A stretch of 64,000 nucleotides of DNA from Aurantiochytrium sp. KH105 (lineage: Eukaryota; Sar; Bigyra; Thraustochytrida; Thraustochytriidae), in the NCBI GenBank assembly GCA_003116975.1, contig BGKB01000123.1:124001-188000 (forward strand). The letters are read 5' to 3'. The notes under the pieces were generated by a model. That model made no database searches and was not told where the DNA came from. It was given only the letters and a program-made list of their open reading frames with translations. Positions within the stretch are counted from its first letter, which is position 1. The number at the start of each line of letters is the position of its first letter. Positions 55,325 to 64,000 of the stretch are shown here, one piece after another. Both the position numbers and the translations under genes were made by a program.

Positions 55325-55738
55325 CTAGGCAGAGCTGCTCTCAGGCGCAGAGGGCACTGGGGCAACGGCCTCGACGGCGTCTCCGGACGAAGGCTGCGCG
55401 AGCGCATTGTCCGCGGACGGATGCGAGGTGGTGGTGGTCGCGGCGTTGAGGTACGGGTTGCGAACGGTCTCGACAAACTTTTCGTATCCAGAGCGCAGCG
55501 CGGCGTTCCAGTTGCGGCGAAAGGACGCCGCCGCCTGGTCAATGTACGGGCTGAAGAGCGTATCTTCCGCCGCGGGCCGCTTGCGCGCGGGCGGCGCGCC
55601 GTCCGGGTTAATGTCGTGCCTGAGGCTCCGGAGCCCGACGTCCATCTGGCTCAGGTGCGACATGACGTACGCGTCCATGGCCACGTACGCGCCGCCGCCC
55701 ACCAGCGACCCCAGCACCAGCGACCGCAGCCGACCCAT
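55325..55738 (-). CDS. Small single-pass membrane protein, unknown function
   Basis: From the ATG at 55738 the product has 137 residues. An N-terminal hydrophobic helix (LRSLVLGSLVGGGAYVAMDAYV) follows a short basic start (MGRLR), like a mitochondrial inner-membrane or ER signal anchor. Then comes a helical segment containing SFRRNWNAALRSGYEKFVETV and a Ser/Ala/Pro-rich tail. The size and the WN-containing helix remind me of small MICOS-type subunits, but this is only a resemblance. One CGCAAGTGGGTTATAGC element lies 209 bp upstream, at 55947. Confidence 0.6.
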   Translation of the reverse strand: MGRLRSLVLGSLVGGGAYVAMDAYVMSHLSQMDVGLRSLRHDINPDGAPPARKRPAAEDTLFSPYIDQAAASFRRNWNAALRSGYEKFVETVRNPYLNAATTTTSHPSADNALAQPSSGDAVEAVAPVPSAPESSSA

Positions 55739-56353
55739 GCTTGCGCTCTCGCGTGCTCGCGTGCTCCCTCGCGCGTCTCCCGCTCCGCTCCCTCGCGCCC
55801 GACTCCTGCCGCAGCGCCGCGAGCTCGCTTTCGGTCTGCTCGCGGTCGCTCCCGCGCTCCGAGTCGTCACCGGTGTCGCGGTGCAGCTCGAGGCCGCGGC
55901 GCGCCGCACACTGCAGCAAACGCCGCCACACTCGGGAATGCGCGCGCGCAAGTGGGTTATAGCAAGATACGGCCGGTCGCCCTCGCCGCGAAAACTTCGA
56001 GGCGGATGTAGGTAGTCATGCGAAAAGAAGAAGGAGTGACGCCTGCTTGCTCGAGGCTGGATGCCGAGCAGCTGCACAAGGCCGCGCGCTGGCTGAGTGT
56101 CTGGAGGAGTGTTTGTAGACGGACGCCGAAACGAAAGGAGGTAAGTTGCGTATGGATCTAACTGTAAATGTAGTAAATCTTCACTTCTTCTTTCTTATTT
56201 TCTTTTTCGACACAAGTGGCAGAGGAGGACGTATCTTGCCGCTATGCCAAAAATCGTAACGAACTTTAAACGTGCACGAAATTGCAATAGAGCGCATCTG
56301 CCTCGTAGACGCGAGAGCTTTCTTCCGATATAACTGGTCATTTCTTCTCTCTA
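55739..56353. other. 5' flank of the small membrane-protein gene and 3' flank of the next gene
   Basis: Apart from the promoter-like element at 55946, no gene, repeat or RNA is recognised. Confidence 0.5.
55946..55964. promoter_or_regulatory. GCGCAAGTGGGTTATAGC element
   Basis: Same composite as at 3045-3060 (GCGCAAGTCGGTTATAG) and, inverted, at 3440-3454. It lies upstream of the small membrane-protein gene (start 55738, minus). Confidence 0.55.
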
Positions 56354-58399
56354 TCACTTTACCAGCTGTGTGGGCCCGCGGTCGTCGTTCTGGGCTTCAG
56401 ACTTTGCATATTCTACCTCATCACGGCACGCCAAGCTCGCCGGAGATAAGGCATCTCCCACAACCTCTGCAATGGCCTCAGCAGTCCCAGGAGAATGACG
56501 TAGGGCATGCCAAGCTTTCTCGAGAGCCTTGTCGAAAATGGGGACGAGACGCGATGTACGAAACAAATAATGCCTGCCGGCGCGCCTCTCGCTCAAAAGA
56601 GCCCTGCGAATTTCATCGTAAGATTCCTTCATACGCTCTGTCAAAATGACATTGGCATTGGCGCCGAAGGCGAAGGTGTCAGCGCGCAAGGCATGAAGAA
56701 CCTTGAAATGAGCCTCCCAAGCGCTCCAAAGAAATTCCCCATCCAGCATCACTTCGAGATGGCGAGGCGTAAAACTAATGTGTGAAAAGGTTTCCAACGT
56801 AGTCGAAAACCCATAATTTGCCGGTTGGTCAGCATTTCCCGTTTGTAGAATCGTGCGCAAAGGCGCGACAGCCTCGACCCAGCCTGGATACTCACTCCGC
56901 GTGAAGTCGCTGATCACCGCACGGATTGCTGCGGTTCCTGGATCAGCTAGCCGCACGCTGTCTGCATCTCCAGCGGATTGAGCTTCTTCTTCAGCAATCC
57001 ACGCTTGAAGAAATTGCTCGCTCTTTGCGTCCACTTGATCTCCGCCGTCCAACACCTGTGCGTGCTTGGGCTGGTGTACAACATGCTTTGGTCCTTGACC
57101 AAAGTTTTCTATAAATCGATTCTCAAGCTCTTGAAGCTTTTCCCGGATCGAAATGATAGACTGTGACAGCTGCATTCGCAGTTTGTCGTCTTGTTCGTGC
57201 AGCCCTTTATCTCCGACTGTGTGCGAGCCGTTGGGTCCCTCGCTTCGACTCGTCGTTGGAGCATGGCCCGGTCTGATGCTCGAAGGGAGAATTGGTGCGC
57301 CGTCCTGCTCAGATTGTGCAGACGAGCTCGAGGCACTCATTTGCGCGGGCTTGGGATCGCTAGAGGCAAAGGGGCGAAGCAGAACTTCTGCATTCGTGCC
57401 CATTGTCTCGACGAGCTGATGAAAGATCCGCCTACGGGAAAGCTCTTTGGCATGCTCAACAATCCACCAAAAGTGCACTCCCTGATTCTCGTATTCCTTG
57501 GGCGGAGTAGGTCGAACGCGGCCAACGCAAAAGTAATGCTTTGCCGGAAGCCGCACAAACAAATACACCGGCAGGTTCCCGGACGCAAGATCGTGCACCA
57601 GAGGTGAATCGATGGTTAAGCGCGCCTGTGTGAACCAGCTAAAGAAAAGGCGCGGCGCCGCTTCCGAAACCTCGCATCGAAACAAATTGGCATAGTAATG
57701 ATCCGCCACAGGTGTCGCATTGACAAAGAGAGCATAACAGTTGCGGAACTTTTGCACACCGCCATACTTATTGAAACGCGGGCGTTTGAAACCCATTGCG
57801 TACATCACAGTCTGCTTGGGTGGGTAACGTTTAGGTACTCCACCCGGACCGACAACCTTGCCGACCCAGCTTTCCACAGCGCTGAGATTTGCCTGCGTGT
57901 CATTTACAGCTCCTCCATCTTGGAGAGAGAGCGGTGCGTAAACGTGGGTTTCGTCTTCAATGCCCAGTTCGTACTCTGTGTGTGGTGCGTTGTTGGATTT
58001 CACAACGGGTGTGAACACATGCACCTTATCATCATCGCCAACGACGTGAGCGCGAAGGTTGTCGCGCGAGGAATCTTTCTTTCCGCGACGAAGCGACCTT
58101 TGCTCGGGACTCTGGCCGACCTCATCGACAGCATGCGCTTCACCGCTGCGCCTGCCCCCGCCACCGTGCACATCCTCGTTCTCCGACGAGCTTGCGCTCC
58201 CGAGTCTCGAGCGCCGCGCGCGTCGCGACCTTCGCGAGGACGCAGCGCTCGGGCGGGATCTTTTCGACCCTCGCTGGCCTCGAGAGCGCGCTCTCGGCGG
58301 CCCCGCGCGCTCGTCGTCGTGCGCCAGGCCCAGCTCGCGCAGCGCGGCCGCGTTGCGCCGGATGTTCGCGAGGCGCCGCGCCTCGTAGTCGCCCTCCAT
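56354..58399 (-). CDS. Large protein of unknown function, probably nuclear
   Basis: 681 residues. The N-terminus MEGDYEARRLANIRRNAAALRELGL has the pattern YExRRxxNIxRNxxxLxxLGL, which is common at the start of nuclear/chromatin proteins. A Ser/Arg-rich basic stretch follows. A compact domain at about 195-330 (PPKQTVMYAMGFKRPRFNKY, then NCYALFVNATPVADHYYANL, FFSWFTQARLTIDSPLV and LPVYLFVRLPAKHYFCVGRV) looks like a small beta-barrel binding domain; I cannot name the family with confidence. A coiled coil (about 420-455) and a C-terminal helical domain end the protein. It is divergent from the glutaminyl cyclase gene, with 143 bp between start codons. Confidence 0.7.
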   Translation of the reverse strand: MEGDYEARRLANIRRNAAALRELGLAHDDERAGPPRARSRGQRGSKRSRPSAASSRRSRRARRSRLGSASSSENEDVHGGGGRRSGEAHAVDEVGQSPEQRSLRRGKKDSSRDNLRAHVVGDDDKVHVFTPVVKSNNAPHTEYELGIEDETHVYAPLSLQDGGAVNDTQANLSAVESWVGKVVGPGGVPKRYPPKQTVMYAMGFKRPRFNKYGGVQKFRNCYALFVNATPVADHYYANLFRCEVSEAAPRLFFSWFTQARLTIDSPLVHDLASGNLPVYLFVRLPAKHYFCVGRVRPTPPKEYENQGVHFWWIVEHAKELSRRRIFHQLVETMGTNAEVLLRPFASSDPKPAQMSASSSSAQSEQDGAPILPSSIRPGHAPTTSRSEGPNGSHTVGDKGLHEQDDKLRMQLSQSIISIREKLQELENRFIENFGQGPKHVVHQPKHAQVLDGGDQVDAKSEQFLQAWIAEEEAQSAGDADSVRLADPGTAAIRAVISDFTRSEYPGWVEAVAPLRTILQTGNADQPANYGFSTTLETFSHISFTPRHLEVMLDGEFLWSAWEAHFKVLHALRADTFAFGANANVILTERMKESYDEIRRALLSERRAGRHYLFRTSRLVPIFDKALEKAWHALRHSPGTAEAIAEVVGDALSPASLACRDEVEYAKSEAQNDDRGPTQLVK

Positions 58400-58542
58400 G
58401 GCGCCGCGCGGCCGATCGTTGCGGTCCTGCTGCGGCGCCGTGGCGGCCGCGAGCGAGCTTTGCGGGCGCGAGCAGATCGCCTTTCCGCGGCGGCGAGGCA
58501 GCGGGGGCGGCGAGGGCGGCGGCAGCGGCGGGCGGCGGGACG

Positions 58543-59762
58543 ATGAGGGGCCGGCGCGCGCTGCAGGCCTGGCTGGCTCCGCTCCTGGTCTCTGCGCTGG
58601 CGACGTGCGGCGGACGCGGCGCGACCGTGACGCCCAAGCTGTTTTCGTACAAGGTGGTCCGCGAGCTGGTGCACAGCACGAGCGCCTTCACGGAGGGACT
58701 TGCCTTCCGCGAGTGGGACGGCAAGCTCGTGGAGAGCACGGGGCTGAGTGGCGGGTCGAAGTTGATGCTGTACAATATTGACAAAGAGGGAATTACCGTG
58801 GAGAAGGAGGTCAACTTTCCCAGCAGGCACTTTGGCGAAGGTATCGAATTCTTTGACGGCAAGCTGTACTCGCTCACATGGAAGAATCGCCGCATGCACG
58901 TCTTCGATCGCCACACGCTCGAACTTATTGATGGATTTCACTTTGATTTGGGCATCTACGAGGGGTGGGGTCTCACTGTGGCGCCGGACCGCTCGGGGCT
59001 TATCTCCGGCGATGGCTCGGAAATGCTGCATCGGATCGATCTCAATCACGGAAGCCCGCGAATAAGTGCTCATCTCGCCGTGCGCGACTGTGCCAACGAT
59101 ATGCCGAGAGTTCGCGGTATCAACGAGCTCGAACTTATCCCCCGCGTCGTCTCGCACCCGGAGCAAGTTCCGATGCAGCATGTAAATCATCCGCCTGCCA
59201 GGTTTGAGCGTCTCCGCGCGAACGAGTTGTATCACAATGAGACCGGAAGCAACAGTACTGTTGCGAACGTTTCGCCGGGTGAAGATCCCCCACTGACCAC
59301 GGACTTGATTTGGGGCAACATCATATCGACAATGTGTGTGGCGATGATCAACCCGGACTCGGGCGACGTCGAAGGCTGGCTTTTACTCGATGACATTTAT
59401 GACAAGTTTGACACGTTCAACAAAGTTGCAAATGTAAGTTTCGTTCCTCTCCTCATATCCGCCATGCGAAAAGGACGTACATGATCAAGGTGCGAGGTGA
59501 CTAACGTTCGTGAGTTTTTCTTTTCATTGCTATCCTGACGGTCCAGGGTATCGCGTATCGCGCCATTGATGGCACCTTGTGGGTCACGGGCAAGGACTGG
59601 GAAAAGCTTTTCCAGATTGAGCTCGTCGATCACCCAGATCCAAGTAGTATCGACATCGCAAAGGCGTGTCGTACGCGCTGGCATCTCGGGTACAGCGCTC
59701 TCAGGTCTCCCGGTAACGACCGCAACGATGATCGATGCGACAGTACCGGAAACGCTCACTGA
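58543..59762 (+). CDS. Glutaminyl-peptide cyclotransferase (plant/bacterial-type), two exons
   Basis: Converts N-terminal glutamine of peptides to pyroglutamate in the secretory pathway. Exon 1 is 58543-59433 and exon 2 is 59547-59762. The 113-nt intron (GTAAGT to GTCCAG) is phase 0, giving 368 residues. A signal peptide (1-27, ALQAWLAPLLVSALATC) precedes a beta-propeller of the Glu_cyclase_2 family: VVRELVHSTSAFTEGLAF, GEGIEFFDGKLYSLTWKN, GWGLTVAPDRSGLISGDGS and, across the intron, VANGIAYRAIDGTLWVTGKD then WEKLFQIEL, which is the family's last blade. An insert of about 40 residues with NxT/NxS sequons lies before TDLIWGNI. The long 5' extension of the frame is the Arg-rich shadow of the divergent gene. 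Confidence 0.88.
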
Positions 59763-59832
59763 CCACTGACCCGACATCTAGAGGAGTCTACGTATACTAC
59801 ATGTACCAAGCAAGTTTGATGAAGGAGGAGGA

Positions 59833-60138
59833 TCATTTCTTGTTGAATTTGCCCCAACCTCCGCCTCCGCTACTTGCCGCGGGTGCGGGGGCTGACGCTT
59901 GAGCAGTAGCCGCTGGTTGTGCCTTGGTGACACTTCCCCAGCCACCGGATGCGGCTGGGGCTTGGGGCGCTGCTGGCGGGGGTGGGGGTGCCGGTGCGCC
60001 TGCGGGTTTAGCATTGCCGTAGCCTGCGAGACTCTTGGGGACGCCTCTTGCGGGCTGACTCGGTCCGGATGGAGGCTGTGCTGGCGAGGCGCCTGGCGGT
60101 CTCGGCGGATAAGGCTGTTGCTGCGGTTGTTGTTGAAA

Positions 60139-60171
<33 letters not shown>

Positions 60172-61852
60172 AGGGGGCGGTGGCTGAGGCGCGGTCGGAG
60201 CTGGCGCAGGCGATGGACGCGACGTCGCACCAAGGCTGATCTCTTCGCCGGGGCGACGGGCCGCTGCGGCCTTGCTGGCGCTCACTTTCGCAAGAAGAGA
60301 TTGCGCCGATCCAAGGTCCAATCCGGCTCCAGGAGGTCCTCCCGGACCACGCTGTGGAGGACCTGGAGGCAGCGGGCCTCCTCGCCCATTGCGATCGTAC
60401 GGGGGAGGTCCTCCAGACCGAGGTCCGCGGTCATCATAACGGGCAGCCCCAGGCCCACGGAAGTCGCCTCTATCGTCGCGATCTCGGTAACCCCCGCCGC
60501 TGCCACGGTCTCGGCCTCCGGGCCCGTCGCGATCACGATCATATCGATCACGATCACGGTCCCGGTAATCGCGATCGCGATCATAAGGAGCACCACCACC
60601 ACCACCACCACCACCACCACCACGATCAAAACCGCCACGGCCCTGGTCACGGTTGTAGTCGCGTCCACCACGGTCGCGGCCCCGGTCCCAGTCGCGGCCA
60701 CCGCCGTTTACTGGACCGCGCGAATCATGAGGAAAACCTCTCTCATTGCTCGGACCATGATTGTATTGAGGCGCTGGAGCCCTTGCGCCGCCTCCGGCTC
60801 CTCCATGGTATGGTTGACCGCCTCCTGGGTACCCATTATTCCCACCACCGCCGCCTGGCTGCCCTTGAGGGGCCTCGCCCTGGAAAGAGGAATATTGCTG
60901 GGAGGGAGGTCCTCCAGGGCTAGGGCCTCCCTGGCCGTATGCAGGGCGGTCTCGATCGTAGCCAATATACTGCGTAGGAGGTGCATTGGGAGGATACGGC
61001 TGACCGGGAGGTCCTCCTGGAGGAGCGACGCCTTGCGCGAGTCGTTGCGGCAATGTGGACCCTGGCCCGCCCGGGCCCGTGCTGCTGCGTGCATCCTTGG
61101 ACTTGTCTGCCTTGGGGTCCACGAGGCCAACCGTGCAGCCAGACTTGGCGGCCCATTGGTCAAGCTCAGTCTCCGAGAAAAGCTCGTACTTCTTCCACCG
61201 TCCCAGCACTTTGGAAACTTGGCGTTTTGTATCTTGATCCGCCGAGCGAAAAGCTTCAATCATGCGACCAAGCCTTGGACGAAACATTTCCGCCATGTAC
61301 GATGTCTTGCCGTCAGCCTTGCTTGCTGATGACTTGCCACTCTTTGTTCTCTTTTTCTTTTCCTCGACGAGCGCAGTATTGAGAACATAAAGAGCCCTGA
61401 GATACCCATCTGGACCATGCTCGGAAAAGTAATCGGTGAGTCTTCGCACGGTAGCGTCGGCGTCGCGCTTGAAAAACCTCCGCGCCTGCTCGGCTGCGGC
61501 GTTCACCTGTCGAACGTCACGAAAGCGAGTGCCCATAATGCATAGTTTTTGTTTACAAATGAGAGTGTGGCCCAGGTCAGTCATCATCTGTGCTCGATAG
61601 ACGTCCATCTCCCCTCTCACGGAGGAAGGAGGGCAGACGCGCCTTGCCATTCTGCACCGCGCGCTGCCGCCGGCTTTGCGCGCCCCGAACTGGCTCGCGT
61701 CGTGGCCGTTGATCAGCGCGCCTCGTGTCGAGCTGGCATCAGACCAGCTCTGACGCTCTTTGCCTTTGCCTGTCGCGAGACACACTTACCCTGGACCCAG
61801 AGGTCTTGTCCTGCCTGGCCAGCTTGGCGAGCGCCACGTTGAGCTCCTGCAT
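59833..61852 (-). CDS. CID (RPR)-domain RNA-processing protein with RGG/RD-rich and poly-Q tail, two exons
   Basis: Exon 1 (61852-61790) encodes MQELNVALAKLARQDKTSGSR. A 283-nt intron (GTAAGT to GACAG, phase 0) joins it to exon 2 (61506-59833) at VNAAAEQARRFF, for 578 residues. The first ~130 residues are a CTD-interaction-domain fold (VRRLTDYF, YLRALYVLNTALVEEKKKR, TKRQVSKVLGRWKKYELF). CID proteins bind the phosphorylated tail of RNA polymerase II and couple transcription to 3'-end processing or splicing. The rest is low complexity: Gly/Pro, RDRDRD and RGG repeats typical of RNA binding, a poly-Gly run, a poly-Gln run and a Trp-Gly C-terminus. Without exon 1 the CID would lack its first helix, which supports the splice. 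Confidence 0.8.
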
Positions 61853-62164
61853 CGCGCCCGCGTCGCGCGCGCAACTTGCTTCTCGCCTCGTTGCGTTTTG
61901 CTGGCGCACGAGACAAGATTGCCTTCAAACTCTTCTTTTTTATGCCCTTTGCGGGTTGATACTACTTACTGTTAGTGAGTATGACCTTGGCCTCAGCACG
62001 CATCATACCACATCATTTTTTGATGATGGCGTGCATTCGCAGGAAAATACAGTGACTTGAGCCTTGGCCTGGTACAAACGCGGTTTCGAACGCACGTACC
62101 AAAAATCATTGCAAAAGGGGGGAGGGGATTATTAAAAAAAATAGATCCTTGTAAGCCCAAAAAG
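61853..62164. other. Short spacer
   Basis: 5' flank of the CID gene and 3' flank of VPS36; AT-richer in its second half. No feature recognised. Confidence 0.5.
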
Positions 62165-63418
62165 TTAGTGTGATGGAGGTACGGGTGGAGCTTCTTCATC
62201 GTAGATCTGGACATGCTCAAAAAGGTTGAGGTAAAAGTCGACACCCTGAGCAGTCTCGTCGCGACAAAGGTAACCAAGTTTCTCGGCAGTCTTGAGCTGC
62301 TCAAGCGCGAGCTGCAACGAAAGCGAAAAGGCAGATGCAACAGAGACAGCATTGATACGTGCCGTAAAAGGATCATTTTGGTCGCGCAAAAGCTCAACGA
62401 AGCGAGAGGACACGGTGTCATCGTTGAGACTGATGGACTGTAATACGGAAACGCCGCTTTCAAAGGTCTTGAGAACAAAGTTAAGCCCGAGTGGCTTCAT
62501 AAGGATACAGGCCTGATACAGATCATTCGGAGAAATGAGTTCCGTGCCTCGCGCACGATTGACAAGACAATAAAGATCTGTCAGCGCGATGGCGCCCGTC
62601 GCAGAGTGCCGTTTAAGATGCTTGGCGAGGAAATCAGCGAGCTCGCGTGCCAGTTCCTCGTGGTAGCGACTCCCGCAGGCTCGTTTCGTCGCGGGGTTGG
62701 CAATACCCATGTCATTCAGGAGAGCAAAAAAATCATCCTCTTGTTTCCTTTCCACAGTTTCAGAGGAGCCACCCGCTGCTGCAGCGGCAGCAGCCTGTGC
62801 TTTGGCCTGGTTTTGGCTGATGGCAGAGGAGAAGCGATCCGCGAGTTTGACAATCTCGGATGCAGAGTCTAGCAGCTGCTTGAGATCTGAAAAGGCCTCT
62901 GTGGTCAGGTTCGCCGTTTGTTCGCGCTCCTGTTGTTGACGTCGCATGACGCCACCAACGCCGGCAAACTGCGTGTTGAAGCCGGACTCTCGTTTGACCA
63001 CCTGTTTGGGTTTTCCCCAGTTTTTCCGCGCCAAGGACGTCTGAAGACGCTCAAAGACTTCCGCGCATTTGTTATCCCTGAACACAAAGCGCAGGAGAGG
63101 TGCCGAAGGATCGCTGGCGAAAAAGAGGTCGATCCGAGGTTCCCTACGGAAAAGGCTCGAGTGCGCCTCTGCCTTGAGAATGCGCTGGAGCGGCAGCTTC
63201 ATTGCGTGCGCTTCGTCGGGGTTCCGCCCCGGCTGTGGTGGCGTCCACCACCACACGTGGTGCGTCGTCACCGCGAGCATGCCTTCCTTGCACTCGTGCA
63301 GGAGCTTCTTGTTCCTGTCGCACAAGCTCACGCGCGTCGCGGTCGCGACCTGCGTCTCATCTTCCTCGAGCGCGGCGCGACCTGCCGAGGTCAGCTGCGC
63401 CGGGACCAGCTGTTCCAT
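62165..63418 (-). CDS. VPS36: ESCRT-II subunit VPS36
   Basis: Vacuolar protein sorting factor 36, which with VPS22 and VPS25 forms ESCRT-II. Its GLUE domain binds ubiquitin and PI3P on endosomes. From the ATG at 63418 it has 417 residues. The N-terminal GLUE/PH-like part (about 1-140) includes GMLAVTTHHVWWW and LRFVFRDNKCAEVF. The EAP30 part (about 175-410) includes FFALLNDMGIANPATKRACG, YHEELARELADFLAKHL, IALTDLYCLVNRARGTELIS and LKTFESGVSVLQ, all characteristic of VPS36. The frame runs further upstream through a CCAAG repeat that would add GLAWL repeats; I take that as leader. Confidence 0.92.
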   Translation of the reverse strand: MEQLVPAQLTSAGRAALEEDETQVATATRVSLCDRNKKLLHECKEGMLAVTTHHVWWWTPPQPGRNPDEAHAMKLPLQRILKAEAHSSLFRREPRIDLFFASDPSAPLLRFVFRDNKCAEVFERLQTSLARKNWGKPKQVVKRESGFNTQFAGVGGVMRRQQQEREQTANLTTEAFSDLKQLLDSASEIVKLADRFSSAISQNQAKAQAAAAAAAGGSSETVERKQEDDFFALLNDMGIANPATKRACGSRYHEELARELADFLAKHLKRHSATGAIALTDLYCLVNRARGTELISPNDLYQACILMKPLGLNFVLKTFESGVSVLQSISLNDDTVSSRFVELLRDQNDPFTARINAVSVASAFSLSLQLALEQLKTAEKLGYLCRDETAQGVDFYLNLFEHVQIYDEEAPPVPPSH

Positions 63419-63420
63419 CG

Positions 63421-63471
63421 AGCCAAGCCAAGCCAAGCCAGGCCAAGCCAAGCCAAGCCAAGCCAAGCCAA
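63421..63471. repeat. CCAAG pentanucleotide array in the VPS36 leader
   Basis: About ten copies of AGCCA/CCAAG, with one interruption (CCAGG), directly upstream of the VPS36 ATG on the minus strand. Translated in the VPS36 frame it would read GLAWL repeats without a stop. Confidence 0.95.
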
Positions 63472-63567
63472 ACTCAGACCCAGCCAACCCGGCCTCGTCC
63501 CGAGATCTTGCCCAACTTCTTGCTTGCCTTTTTGATCTTGCTGTTGCTGCGGCACTCGATCCGCCTC

Positions 63568-63615
63568 TGACCCTTGCAAGGGTCAGAAAAGATGTGCGAC
63601 CCTTGCAGGGGTCGC
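63568..63615. promoter_or_regulatory. Twin palindromes between divergent VPS36 and TBCB-like genes
   Basis: TGACCCTTGCAAGGGTCA (63568-63585) is a perfect 18-bp palindrome. GCGACCCTTGCAGGGGTCGC (63596-63615) is the same core with one mismatch between arms; the centres are 29 bp apart. The pair lies in the 417-bp spacer between outward-reading starts (63418 and 63836) and looks like a double site for a dimeric regulator. Confidence 0.6.
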
Positions 63616-63835
63616 AACGTCTTTCTTGCGAGTTTAGCGACCTGACAGCTTCTTTCTGCACGTTGTCTTTCGCCGCTCGTCAGCAGGCGGGCGGAGGCAG
63701 GCAGTCGAACATCTGTGGATTTTGTGGACGCCAAGGACTCTCTGAGCTGCCACGAGGAGATTCTGCAGGCGGTGAGAAAAGGGGAGAGCGAAGGAAACGA
63801 GGGCGTGCAACAAGCAAGTAAGTGAGGAAACGAGA

Positions 63836-64000
63836 ATGGCGTCCTTGCGGCTCGACGTCTTTCACACGGGCCTGCAGCTCAATATGCCGGAGCTGGTGTT
63901 TACACGGGACAAGAGCGTGCACGATTTGAAGGAGAACTTGTACAGAAGGACGGGAACGAAGCCAGAGGATATGGAACTCTGGCTTGTCGACGCGCTCGAT
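63836..64000 (+). CDS. Tubulin-folding cofactor B-like protein (5' part)
   Basis: The ATG at 63836 opens a frame of 55 codons that runs off the window. The peptide (MASLRLDVFHTGLQLNMPEL, then SVHDLKENLYRRTGTKPEDM and ELWLVDALD) has the spacing of a ubiquitin-like fold: strand, strand, helix, and a loop leading to M-E-L. The pattern KENLYxxTGxxPExMEL fits the N-terminal UBL domain of tubulin cofactor B, which with cofactor E separates alpha-tubulin from dimers. The CAP-Gly domain that would confirm it lies outside the window. Confidence 0.55.
   Translation, partial: MASLRLDVFHTGLQLNMPELVFTRDKSVHDLKENLYRRTGTKPEDMELWLVDALD

Noticed and set aside
60354..60923. Forward His/Arg-rich frame opposite the CID gene
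   Set aside because: Antisense shadow of the RD/RGG repeats on the minus strand.
1..64000. tRNA, rRNA or other structured RNA genes
   Set aside because: No cloverleaf with A/B boxes or rRNA-like segment was recognised by eye; a dedicated covariance-model search would be needed to exclude small RNAs.

Overview
The window looks like nuclear DNA of a GC-rich, intron-poor protist. Its genes encode ESCRT-II, COG, NMD and CDF-type proteins with eukaryotic domain combinations (RhoGEF, LIM, TTL, JmjC, CID). Most genes are single-exon. Where introns occur they are short (94-283 nt), with GTAAGT-like donors and CAG/TAG acceptors. Simple repeats are abundant between genes. I infer a stramenopile of the labyrinthulomycete/thraustochytrid type from gene style alone; no taxon-specific marker was seen. 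There is one assembly gap (53842-54248).

Layout. 1-1000: tail of a His/Gln/Pro-rich protein and an 11-bp minisatellite. 1188-5264: divergent CorA-type Mg2+ transporter and CDF/ZnT zinc transporter. 6152-7684: MFS transporter. 9580-14085: a RhoGAP gene and a RhoGEF gene head to head. 14419-15162: Cys-rich membrane protein. 15.7-22.4 kb: accessory block with a pogo-like DDE transposase, its upstream ORF, a membrane-protein gene lacking a visible start, and a ~255-bp repeat in direct orientation on both sides. 24468-26681: ankyrin protein. 27217-30933: a leucine-rich-repeat gene split into at least 17 exons, one repeat per exon, which no simple ORF scan would show. 31540-38292: SLX9-like, SMG8-like and COG4 genes. 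38471-39619: ER J-protein. 40308-43069: a small unknown gene divergent from a prolyl-hydroxylase/zinc-finger/ankyrin fusion. 43459-53389: helical (BAR-like?) protein, TTL-like ligase, a degenerate inositol-5-phosphatase/LIM fusion with a one-base frameshift, and a JMJD5/KDM8-like JmjC protein. 55325-64000: small membrane protein, unknown nuclear protein divergent from a glutaminyl cyclase, CID/RGG RNA-binding protein, VPS36, and the start of a TBCB-like gene.

Most genes are unrelated housekeeping functions. Gene pairs are often divergent. Several share a recurring upstream element, CGCAAGTG / CACTTGCG, sometimes repeated at 11 or ~22 bp spacing and at three places followed by a GGTTAT motif. 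This is a candidate promoter element of this organism. The most distinctive finds are the exon-per-repeat LRR gene with conserved intron motifs, that promoter element, and the unusual domain fusions.
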